From: DATARR01 sp036376245
GTDB lineage: Bacteria; Acidobacteriota; Thermoanaerobaculia; Multivoradales; UBA5704
DNA length: 64,000 bases
NCBI GenBank assembly: GCA_036376245.1
Contig: DASVAS010000040.1
Coordinates: 156,687-220,686 of the forward strand
Reading direction: 5' to 3'
Shown here piece by piece: positions 50,837 to 58,366 of the stretch. A model generated the notes under the pieces. It saw nothing but the letters and a program-made list of their open reading frames with translations, had not been told where the DNA came from and made no database searches. Within the stretch, counting starts at the first letter, position 1; each line of letters begins with the position of its first letter. Made by a program: the position numbers and the translations under genes.

Positions 50837-52153
50837 TCAGCCTCCGAACAGGTTTTCGGGCAGCCGCTTCATCAGGTCGAACCAGATCACCACGAACATC
50901 AGCAGGAGGATCATCACGAAGCCGACCTGGCTGATGACCTCCTTGAGGCGCAGCGAGAGGTCGCGCCGGATCACGCTCTCCACCCCCAGGATGAAGATCT
51001 GGCCGCCGTCCAGGATGGGGATGGGCAGCATGTTCATGATCGCGATGCTGATGCTGATGAAGCCCATCAGGTGCAGCAGGTACTTGAAGCCGCTGCGGGC
51101 CGCCTGGCCGCTCTGGGCCGCGATCTCGATGGGGCCGGCGAGCGCCCCCTTGGCGGAGAGCGAGCCGGTGACGACCTTGCCCAGGATGCGGAAGGTGTCT
51201 TCCACCACCTGGACGTTGTAGCGGGCGCTCTCGATGAAGGCCCGGCCCGGGCTGTAGCGCTGGTAGAAGCCGATCTGGACGCCGACCTTGCCGGCGGCGG
51301 TGGGCGTCACGTTGAGGGTCAGCGGCCGGCCGTCGCGGGTGACGTCCACCCGGGTCGGCTGGCCGGGGCGCTTGGAGACGGCCTCGACGAACGCCTGGCT
51401 GTCGGCGATCGGCCGGCCGTCCACCGCCCGGATCTCGTCGCCGGGCTTGAAGCCGGCCGCCTCGGCCGGCTGGCCCGCGACGACCTGGATGATCTGCGGG
51501 CGGATGCTCGGCACCAGGCCGGCGAAGTCGCCCACCTCGTACTTCGGGACCCGCTTCGGGGTCACCGTCGCTTCGACGGTCTGGTCGCCCCGGCGGACGG
51601 TGAGCGGCAACGGGCGGTCCGGCGATCCCATGAGGGCGAGGACCACGTCGTTCCAGTCGTCCATGGCCTCGCCCCCGGCCGCGACGATGAGGTCGCCCCG
51701 CCGCAGGCCGGCCTGGGCCGCGGAGGAGCCCTGCTCCACGCCGCCGATCAGCGGCGGCATGTTGGGCAGGTTCATCACCTCGATGCCGACCATGAACAGG
51801 CCGGCGAAGATGACGAGGGCGAGGAGGACGTTGGCGAACGGTCCGGCCAGGTAGACCAGGACGCGCTGCCAGCGGGGCTTGTTGAGGAACTCCCGCGGAT
51901 CGTCCGAGGTCTCGTCGGGGTTCTCGCCTCCCAGGCGCACGTAACCGCCGAGGGGGATGGCCGAGATGCGGTACTCGGTCTCACCGCGCTGCCGGCCCCA
52001 GATCCGCTTGCCGAAGCCCACGGAGAAGGTCAGCACCCGTACGTTGAAGGCTTTGGCCACCAGGAGGTGCCCCGCCTCGTGCACGACGATGATCACGCCG
52101 AGCGCGAAGATGAAGGACAGGAGGTTGGTGAGGATGTCGGTAACGTGTTCCAT
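50837..52153 (-). CDS. rseP: RseP-type site-2 intramembrane metalloprotease
   Basis: 438 aa from ATG 52153. VVHEAGHLLVAKAFNV is the HExxH zinc motif within the first membrane helix. Two PDZ domains follow (VEQGSSAAQAGLRRGDLIVAAGGE, and VAGQPAEAAGFKPGDEIRAVDGR) and the C-terminal MNMLPIPILDGGQ gives the third zinc ligand. It cleaves anti-sigma factors within the membrane. The ECF anti-sigma pair at 41-42 kb could be one client, but that is inference. TATAAT (minus strand, 52194-52199) lies 41 bases before the start as a possible promoter of its own. Confidence 0.94.
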   Translation of the reverse strand: MEHVTDILTNLLSFIFALGVIIVVHEAGHLLVAKAFNVRVLTFSVGFGKRIWGRQRGETEYRISAIPLGGYVRLGGENPDETSDDPREFLNKPRWQRVLVYLAGPFANVLLALVIFAGLFMVGIEVMNLPNMPPLIGGVEQGSSAAQAGLRRGDLIVAAGGEAMDDWNDVVLALMGSPDRPLPLTVRRGDQTVEATVTPKRVPKYEVGDFAGLVPSIRPQIIQVVAGQPAEAAGFKPGDEIRAVDGRPIADSQAFVEAVSKRPGQPTRVDVTRDGRPLTLNVTPTAAGKVGVQIGFYQRYSPGRAFIESARYNVQVVEDTFRILGKVVTGSLSAKGALAGPIEIAAQSGQAARSGFKYLLHLMGFISISIAIMNMLPIPILDGGQIFILGVESVIRRDLSLRLKEVISQVGFVMILLLMFVVIWFDLMKRLPENLFGG

Positions 52154-52193
52154 ATCTTCTCGCGGGTCCAGACCCAGGATCGAAAGACCGATG

Positions 52194-52199
52194 ATTATA
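52194..52199 (-). promoter_or_regulatory. Possible -10 element for rseP
   Basis: TATAAT on the minus strand, 41 bases before the rseP ATG, in the 116-bp gap after cdsA. No good -35 hexamer is found at 16-18 bp upstream, so the call is weak. Confidence 0.3.
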
Positions 52200-52269
52200 C
52201 TGAACGGCTCCCGTGGCGACGAGATTCCCGCGCTGCTTACGCAGCCGTCCCGGCGAAGTTGCGCTGGTT

Positions 52270-53094
52270 CTACGGCGCCGTCCGGACCTGCAGCAGCCAG
52301 AGGCCGAAGAGGAGGACCGGGGCGGCGAAGAGCAGGGCGTCGAGCCGGTCGAGGAAGCCGCCGTGCCCGGGCAGGATCTGGCCGGAGTCCTTCACCCCGG
52401 CGCCGCGCTTGATCATCGACTCCACGAGGTCGCCGACCTGCGCCGCCGCCGCGGTGAAGGCCGCGACCGCCAGCAGCGCCGGATCGAAGCCGTTCCGGCG
52501 CAGGTACATCCAGGCGACGGCGGCGAGCAGGGAAACCACGAAGCCGGCGGCGGAACCCTCCCAGCTCTTCTTGGGGCTGATCACCGGCGCCAGCTTGTGG
52601 CGGCCGATCCGCGAGCCGACGTAGTAGGCCGCCGTGTCCCCCAGCCAGACGATGGCGAAGAGCAGGATCAGCAGCCAGGGGTCGAGCTCCCGCAGGCGGT
52701 GGACGGCGGCGATCGGCAGGGCGAAGTAGGGGATGCCGAAGCCCAGGATGCCGAGGGCCGGGATGGTCTCCTCCAGCGGCGTGCGGCTGAACAGCAGCAG
52801 CGTGCCCAGGCCCACGGAGAGGACCAGCGCCCCGGCCATGAGGTGGAGCCGCAGGTCCAGCAGGTCGTTGCGCTCCATCAGGGCGAAGCTGATGGCGTAG
52901 GCGGCGATGGGGGCCAGGCCCAGCAGGAGCCGCAGCGGCGCGTGCGGGGCGCGGGGGCGGACGATGATCAGGTACTCCCAGGCCGCCAGGCAGACGAGGA
53001 CCGCGACGAAGACGAAGAACCACCAGCCCGGCAGCTTGAAGGCCGCGAGGAGGACGATCGGCGTGGCGATGGCCGCGGTCAGGAGCCTCTGCAT
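52270..53094 (-). CDS. cdsA: Phosphatidate cytidylyltransferase
   Basis: 274 aa, polytopic: about eight membrane helices and the C-terminal signature KRGAGVKDSGQILPGHGGFLDRLDALLFAAPV, the CdsA active-site block with SxxKRxxxxKDxxxxxPGHGGxxDRxDxx. It makes CDP-diacylglycerol for phospholipid synthesis. It follows uppS with a 16-bp gap, the common uppS-cdsA order. Confidence 0.95.
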   Translation of the reverse strand: MQRLLTAAIATPIVLLAAFKLPGWWFFVFVAVLVCLAAWEYLIIVRPRAPHAPLRLLLGLAPIAAYAISFALMERNDLLDLRLHLMAGALVLSVGLGTLLLFSRTPLEETIPALGILGFGIPYFALPIAAVHRLRELDPWLLILLFAIVWLGDTAAYYVGSRIGRHKLAPVISPKKSWEGSAAGFVVSLLAAVAWMYLRRNGFDPALLAVAAFTAAAAQVGDLVESMIKRGAGVKDSGQILPGHGGFLDRLDALLFAAPVLLFGLWLLQVRTAP

Positions 53095-53110
53095 GGACGG
53101 ACCGGTCCGC

Positions 53111-53923
53111 TCAGCCCTGCCGGCCCGAGGCGAAGACTTCCTCCTCCGCCGGATCGGTCTGCAGCACGCCGCCGTAGCGGCGCTCCCGCCGCTGGAAGTC
53201 GAGGATGGCTTCGAAGATGTCGCGGCGCCGGAAATCCGGCCACAGGGTCTGGGTGACCCAGATCTCGGAATAGGCGATCTGCCAGAGCAGGAAGTTGGAG
53301 ACGCGCATCTCCCCCGAGGTGCGGATCAGCAGGTCGGGGTCCGGCTGGCCGGAGGTGTAGAGGTAGCGGCCGAGGGTCTCCTCGTCGATGTCGGCCCGCT
53401 TGCCCGCCGCCCAGTCGGCCACGATGCGGCGGCAGGCGTCGACGATCTCGCAGCGGCCGGAGTAGTTGAGGGCGATGTTGAAGCTCAGTCCCTGGCAGTG
53501 GCGGGTGGCCTCGATCGTGGCCTCCAGCTCGCGCACGACGGAGGGATCGAGCTCGGTCCAGCGGCCCAGCGCGTTGAAGCGGATGCCGTTGTCGACCAGG
53601 GCCTGGCGCTCCTTGCGCACGTACTCCTTGAGGAGGTTCATCAGGGTCCAGACCTCGAAGCGGGGGCGCTTCCAGTTCTCCACCGAGAAGGCGTAGAGGG
53701 TGAGGCCTTCGAGCTCCAGGCGCGCCGCCGTCTCCACGGTCTCGCGGACGGCCGCCACGCCTGCCCGGTGCCCTTCGACGCGGGGCAGGCCCCGGCTCTG
53801 GGCCCAGCGGCCGTTGCCGTCCATGATGACGGCGATGTGCCGCGGCAGCCGGTCCATGTCGATCCGGCGGACCAGAAGCTCCTCGGGAGAACCCGGCTCA
53901 GCGAGTTTGGACAAGTCGATCAT
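53111..53923 (-). CDS. uppS: Isoprenyl transferase (undecaprenyl diphosphate synthase type)
   Basis: 270 aa. HIAVIMDGNGRWAQSRGLPRVEGHRAG has the catalytic Asp and diphosphate-binding Arg/Asn/Gly set of cis-prenyltransferases. YAFSVENWKRP, FNIALNYSGRCEIVDA and LLIRTSGEMRVSNFLLWQIAYSE complete the family. It makes the lipid carrier for peptidoglycan and O-antigen. Neighbours uppS, cdsA and rseP form the usual envelope cluster, except that dxr is absent. Confidence 0.96.
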   Translation of the reverse strand: MIDLSKLAEPGSPEELLVRRIDMDRLPRHIAVIMDGNGRWAQSRGLPRVEGHRAGVAAVRETVETAARLELEGLTLYAFSVENWKRPRFEVWTLMNLLKEYVRKERQALVDNGIRFNALGRWTELDPSVVRELEATIEATRHCQGLSFNIALNYSGRCEIVDACRRIVADWAAGKRADIDEETLGRYLYTSGQPDPDLLIRTSGEMRVSNFLLWQIAYSEIWVTQTLWPDFRRRDIFEAILDFQRRERRYGGVLQTDPAEEEVFASGRQG

Positions 53924-53933
53924 GTGCAGGCCC

Positions 53934-54716
53934 CTAAATTACCATAGGCGGTGCCGGATCGCCTTCCGCCCGCCATTCCGGCGGATAGAAGACCCTCTCC
54001 AGGACCAGACCGTGGGCGGCGGCCGTCGGTCCCGCCTCGGACCTCGGACGGCCGGCCAGCAGTCCGGCGAAGCTCGCGGGCGACCTCTTGCCGATTCCGA
54101 CTTCGACCAGGGTCCCCACCAAAGCACGAACCATGCCGCGCAGGAATCCCCCTCCCACCACCCGGAAGCGCAATTCCGCCCCGATTTCCTCCCAGCGCGC
54201 GGAGAAGATATGCCGGAAAGGCTGTCCGTGCGAACCCCCGGCGAGCGCGAAGGCTGAAAAATCGTGCCGGCCCGGCAGGCTGGCGGCGGCCTGAATCATG
54301 GCTTCGAGGTCCAGCGCGGCCGGCGCCTGGACCACGAAGAGCCCATCCAGGGGAGAGATAACCGGCGCGCGGCTCAGCCGGTAGAGGTACTCCTTGCCCC
54401 AGGCGTGCTTGCGGGCGTGGAAGCCCTCCGGCATGGCCGCCGCCGCCAGGACCCGCACGTCCTCCGGCAGGAAGCGGTTGGTTCCATGGACCAGACCGCG
54501 CTCCGGGAACGGCCGCGCCAGCTCCAGGTGGGCCTCCTGCCCGCGGGCATGGACCCCGGCGTCCGTGCGGCTGGCCCCCGTCACCCGCGCCGGCTCCCCC
54601 AGCAGGCGCTCCAGGGCCTCCTCAACGACCTGCTGGACGGTCAAGGCGTTCTCCTGCCGCTGCCAGCCGGCGTAGGCGGCCCCGCGGTAGGCGAGGGTGA
54701 GGCGGTAGGTGCCCAT
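53934..54716 (-). CDS. truA: tRNA pseudouridine(38-40) synthase
   Basis: 260 aa. LTLAYRGAAYAGWQRQ, GASRTDAGVHARGQEAHLE (catalytic Asp), HARKHAWGKEYLYRL and RVVGGGFLRGMVRALVGTLVEVG are TruA motifs. The ATG at 54716 is preferred to 54725 because the GAGGG site would otherwise touch the start. It lies 10 bp before uppS on the same strand. Function is in tRNA anticodon-stem modification. Confidence 0.94.
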   Translation of the reverse strand: MGTYRLTLAYRGAAYAGWQRQENALTVQQVVEEALERLLGEPARVTGASRTDAGVHARGQEAHLELARPFPERGLVHGTNRFLPEDVRVLAAAAMPEGFHARKHAWGKEYLYRLSRAPVISPLDGLFVVQAPAALDLEAMIQAAASLPGRHDFSAFALAGGSHGQPFRHIFSARWEEIGAELRFRVVGGGFLRGMVRALVGTLVEVGIGKRSPASFAGLLAGRPRSEAGPTAAAHGLVLERVFYPPEWRAEGDPAPPMVI

Positions 54717-54736
54717 GAGCGTCATGCCCTCGGGGG

Positions 54737-54937
54737 CGGTATGCCCTTCGAGACCTCACCCCCTGGCCCCCTCTCCCACCCCCCTCCCATCCCCCGGGAG
54801 AGGGGGAACGCATGCAAGCGTTCTTGCCCATCCGGCGCAAGGCAAGGTCGCCTCCTCATCGTTCCCCCTCTCCCGGTCGGGCGGGAGGGTGCTGGGAGAG
54901 GGGGCCAGGGGGTGAGGTCTCGGAGGGCATGCCGCCC
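54737..54937. repeat. REP-like inverted repeat between truA and the mannosyltransferase-like gene
   Basis: The arms, GGTATGCCCTTCGAGACCTCACCCC...CTCTCCC and GGGAGAGGGGG...GGTGAGGTCTCGGAGGGCATGCC, pair around a spacer holding GCATGCAAGC. The right arm encodes the C-terminus of the gene that ends at 54856. Confidence 0.9.
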
Positions 54938-56292
54938 CGGCGGTCGTGGACCGACAGAAGGAAAAACGGCCCCCAGATCCCCAGATACACCCAAGGCCAC
55001 ACCTCCACCCCCCCGCGCTGCGCCAGATACGCCAGCGGCATCAATCCCGAGAGCGCCAGCCAGGCTCTGTCCCGGCGCAGGGCAGCCCAGGGGAGCGCCC
55101 ACAGCAGGTACCAGGGATAGAACGTCGCCGAGCAGAGGAGCACGCGCCCGAAGAGCCGCCCCGTGCCCGCCGCCGCGTCGGATTCCCGCAGGGAGAGCGC
55201 GACCGCTATCACCATCCCCGCCGCCAGCAGGACCTTGGCCAGGAACTGAGGGTAGAGATAGGGATAGAGGAAGTTCAGCCCCTCGTACAGCCCGGTCCAC
55301 ATCTTCAGATGGTCGAGCCATGCGGCCACGTAGGCGGGGGTGTCGTCCCATTGGAGCAGGCGCCAGAGCGGCTCGAACAGGGGGCCGTTGAACTCCCAGG
55401 ACTTGCCGTAGATCAGCAGGCCGGGCGGGATCCCCCTCGTGGCCGCGAGCACCGGCAGGACGGCCAGCGCCAGCAGTCCGCCGGCCATCACCAGGAACCG
55501 CCCGGGCCGGCCGCTCCGCCGCGCCCACAGCGGAAACGCCGCCAGGGGGGCCAGCTTGGCGAGCACGCCGGCCGCCGCCCAGACCGCCGCCTCCCCGGTC
55601 TTCCGGGGCTGGGAGACGAGGCAGAGGACGGCGCCGATCGCCGCGGCCACTCCGAGGGCGTCCACGTGGCCCATGCCCGCCACCTCCAGGGCCACCAGGG
55701 GATTCCAGGCGTACCAGGCCGCCCGGGCCGCGGGCAGGCCCAGCCTCCCGGCCAGCTTCAGGAGCAGCCAGCAGGCCAGGAGATCGGCGGCGGTCGCCAT
55801 CGTCTTCCAGCAGAGGATCGGAAACGGCATCCGACTCGCTATACTGAAGGCCGCGATCGAGAGCGGCGGATAGATGGTAGGGACCTGGGTGTGGGGCAGT
55901 CGCCGCCAGGCCTCGTCGCGGAGAAGGGTGAGCCGTTCGGAGGCCGGCGCCAGCGCGTACGGGTTGAGGCCGGTGGCCGCCACCCTGCCATCCCAGAGAT
56001 AGCGTAGAACGTCGTCGGACAGAGTCGGAGGCAGCGGCAGCAGGGGGAGCCGCAGCAGCAGGGCCCCCAGGAGGACCGCCCCGCCGGTGGACGCGCGGAC
56101 GGCCTCCAGCCGCCGCGCCGCCCAGAGGAGCCCGAGGAACGCGGCCCCGAGGAGGGCCAGCGTCAGCGCCAAACGATGAGCGAGATCGTAGACGAGCAGC
56201 AGACCGACGTTCGCCGCCACCAGCGGCAGAGAGAGGGCGGCCGGCCCCAGCCGGCGGCGATCTCCCCCGAGACCTGACGATGACGATTCCAT
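54856..56292 (-). CDS. Polytopic glycosyltransferase (GT87/DUF2029-like mannosyltransferase)
   Basis: 478 aa with about ten membrane helices. Near the first loop DDVLRYLWDGRVAATGLNPYALAP carries the acidic Asp-Asp typical of GT-C glycosyltransferases, and YPPLSIAAFSIA with WNPLVALEVAGMGHVDALGVAA are shared by GT87-type mannosyltransferases using polyprenyl-phosphate sugars. The C-terminal ~25 residues (PSETSPPGPLSQHPP, ARPGEGER) are REP-encoded. Start ATG 56292 overlaps the divergent glycosyltransferase start by 13 bases. Confidence 0.82.
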   Translation of the reverse strand: MESSSSGLGGDRRRLGPAALSLPLVAANVGLLLVYDLAHRLALTLALLGAAFLGLLWAARRLEAVRASTGGAVLLGALLLRLPLLPLPPTLSDDVLRYLWDGRVAATGLNPYALAPASERLTLLRDEAWRRLPHTQVPTIYPPLSIAAFSIASRMPFPILCWKTMATAADLLACWLLLKLAGRLGLPAARAAWYAWNPLVALEVAGMGHVDALGVAAAIGAVLCLVSQPRKTGEAAVWAAAGVLAKLAPLAAFPLWARRSGRPGRFLVMAGGLLALAVLPVLAATRGIPPGLLIYGKSWEFNGPLFEPLWRLLQWDDTPAYVAAWLDHLKMWTGLYEGLNFLYPYLYPQFLAKVLLAAGMVIAVALSLRESDAAAGTGRLFGRVLLCSATFYPWYLLWALPWAALRRDRAWLALSGLMPLAYLAQRGGVEVWPWVYLGIWGPFFLLSVHDRRGGMPSETSPPGPLSQHPPARPGEGER

Positions 56293-57797
56293 GGGCGGCG
56301 GCCCTGCTGGCCGTCTACTACTCCGTCCTGGTGGTGCTCTCGTTCTTCGGCCTCCACCGGCTGCTGATGGTGGTGAAATACCTGTGGACCCGGCGGCGCC
56401 GGGTCCCGGCTCCCGAGCCGCCGGCCGATCCGATGGCGTGGCCCGTTGTCACGGTGCAGTTGCCACTCTACAACGAGATGTACGTGGCCGAGCGGCTCAT
56501 CGACGCCGTCTGCGCCCTCGACTACCCGGCCGGCCGGCTGGAGATCCAGGTCCTCGACGACTCCACGGATGAAACCCGCGAGATCGTCGCCCGCGTCGTG
56601 GCCGGGCACCGGGCGCGGGGGATCGACATCCACCACATCCGCCGCGCCGACCGCACCGGCTTCAAGGCGGGCGCCCTGGAGGCCGGCCTCGCCCAGGCCC
56701 GCGGCGACTTCCTGGCCATCTTCGACGCCGACTTCGTCCCCTTCCCGGATTTCCTGCGCAAGTCCGTCCCCTGGTTCCTGGCCGATCCCAGGCTGGGGAT
56801 GGTCCAGGGGCGCTGGGCGCACATCAACCGCGCCTACTCCCTGCTGACCCGCGTCGAGGCCATCCTCCTCGACGGCCATTTCATGATCGAGCACTCGGCC
56901 CGCAACCGCACCGGCTGCTTCTTCAACTTCAACGGCACGGCGGGGATCTGGCGGCGGACGGCCATCGAATCCTCCGGCGGCTGGGAGCACGACACGCTGA
57001 CCGAGGACCTCGACCTCTCCTATCGCGCCCAGCTCGCCGGCTGGCGGTTCCTCTACCTGCCCGACCTGGAGGTGCCCTCGGAGCTGCCGGTGGACGTCAC
57101 CGGCTTCAAGAGCCAGCAGCACCGCTGGGCCAAGGGAGCGGTGCAGACCGGCCGCAAGCTGCTGGGGCCGCTGATGCGGGCGCCCCTGGCGCCGCACGTG
57201 AAGTTCGAGGGCTTCGTCCACCTCACCAACAACATCAGCTATCCCCTGATGGTGGTGCTGGCCCTGCTGATCTTCCCGGCCATGTTGTTGCGCCGGGGCA
57301 CCTCCACCACCATGCTGCTGCTGGTCGACCTGCCGCTCTTCCTCGCCGCCACCGCCTCGGTGCTCACGTTCTACTTCATGAGCCAGGTGGCCGGCGGCGG
57401 CAACTGGCGGCGCGAGGTCCTCTACCTGCCGGCCCTGATGGGCCTCGGCATCGGCCTCTCCATCACCAACGCGCGCGCCGTGATCTCCGGCTTTTTCCAG
57501 CAGGGCGGCGTCTTCCACCGCACCCCCAAGTACCGCATCGAGCGGCGGGGGGAGAGCTGGACGGCCAAGCGCTACCGCGCCGGCGCCGATCCCACCCGGC
57601 TGGTGGAGGCCCTGCTCGCGCTCTACTTCCTGGGCTGCACCGTTTACGCCTGCTTTGCCGGCATGTGGATGTCCATCCCCTTCCTCGGCCTGTTCGTCCA
57701 CGGCTTCGGCTACATGGCCTACCTCAGCTACATGCCGTCGGTGCGGGACTGGTGGGAGGAGAGGAGCAGAGCGCGAACTCCCCCCCGATACGGCTAA
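56280..57797 (+). CDS. Processive family 2 glycosyltransferase, cellulose synthase-like
   Basis: 505 aa. An N-terminal helix (AALLAVYYSVLVVLSFFGLHRLL) precedes the GT2 domain: VTVQLPLYNEMYVAERLIDAVCALDYP, VLDDSTDETREIV, IFDADFVPFPDFL (DxD), HDTLTEDLDLSYRAQLAGW (ED) and QQHRWAKGAVQT (QxxRW), followed by four to five C-terminal helices. All metal and acceptor motifs of processive beta-glycosyltransferases are there, so it may make a surface polysaccharide. No BcsB or PilZ is adjacent. The first codons overlap the divergent gene's first codons. Confidence 0.9.
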   Translation: MTIPWAAALLAVYYSVLVVLSFFGLHRLLMVVKYLWTRRRRVPAPEPPADPMAWPVVTVQLPLYNEMYVAERLIDAVCALDYPAGRLEIQVLDDSTDETREIVARVVAGHRARGIDIHHIRRADRTGFKAGALEAGLAQARGDFLAIFDADFVPFPDFLRKSVPWFLADPRLGMVQGRWAHINRAYSLLTRVEAILLDGHFMIEHSARNRTGCFFNFNGTAGIWRRTAIESSGGWEHDTLTEDLDLSYRAQLAGWRFLYLPDLEVPSELPVDVTGFKSQQHRWAKGAVQTGRKLLGPLMRAPLAPHVKFEGFVHLTNNISYPLMVVLALLIFPAMLLRRGTSTTMLLLVDLPLFLAATASVLTFYFMSQVAGGGNWRREVLYLPALMGLGIGLSITNARAVISGFFQQGGVFHRTPKYRIERRGESWTAKRYRAGADPTRLVEALLALYFLGCTVYACFAGMWMSIPFLGLFVHGFGYMAYLSYMPSVRDWWEERSRARTPPRYG

Positions 57798-57806
57798 AAT
57801 AACGTC

Positions 57807-58361
57807 ATGGCTCTGCCTGACCCCCGCCCGCTCCAGGTAACGCTGCGGCCGGCGGCCCCTCGCGACGCCGACCTTCTCCGCCAGTGGCGCTCCGAGCCGA
57901 GCGTGCGGCGCTACCAGCCCCTGAACGAGCTCCCCACCGCCCAGCTCCGCGCCGACGTCGCCAGCCAGCGCATGGCCGACCTCTACCGGGGCCGGGGCGA
58001 GAAGTTCCAGTGGATCGTGATGGTGGACGGTCAGCCCGCCGGCTGGGTCACCCTGGTGGTGAGCAACTGGGAGCACGGCCTGGCCGAGGTCGGCTACGCC
58101 CTCTCCACCCAGTTCCAGAACCGCGGCGTGATGAGCGAAGCCCTGGCCGGCCTCCTCGACGACCTCTTCCAGAACACCCTGCTGGAGAGGATCGAGGCCC
58201 GCTGCGCCGTCGAGAACATCGGCTCGCAGCGGGTTCTGGAGAAGAGCGGCTTCGAGCGCGAGGGCCGCCTGCGCGGCTACTTCAAGCTCCGCGGCAGGCG
58301 GGTGGACAACTACCTCTACGGCCTCCTGCGGGAAGACCACCTCGGCCGGCGCGTCCGATAG
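57807..58361 (+). CDS. GNAT-family acetyltransferase, RimJ/RimL-like
   Basis: 184 aa. LQVTLRPAAPRDADLLRQWRSEPSVRRYQPL, EVGYALSTQFQNRGVMSEALAGLLDDLF and CAVENIGSQRVLEKSGFEREGRLRGYFKLRGRRVDNYLYGLL form the RimJ/RimL/SpeG-type GNAT fold. TAAAAT (57795-57800), partly within the stop of the preceding gene, lies six bases before the ATG, and no ribosome site is seen, so it may be leaderless or coupled to the glycosyltransferase. Confidence 0.87.
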   Translation: MALPDPRPLQVTLRPAAPRDADLLRQWRSEPSVRRYQPLNELPTAQLRADVASQRMADLYRGRGEKFQWIVMVDGQPAGWVTLVVSNWEHGLAEVGYALSTQFQNRGVMSEALAGLLDDLFQNTLLERIEARCAVENIGSQRVLEKSGFEREGRLRGYFKLRGRRVDNYLYGLLREDHLGRRVR

Positions 58362-58366
58362 CCGTC

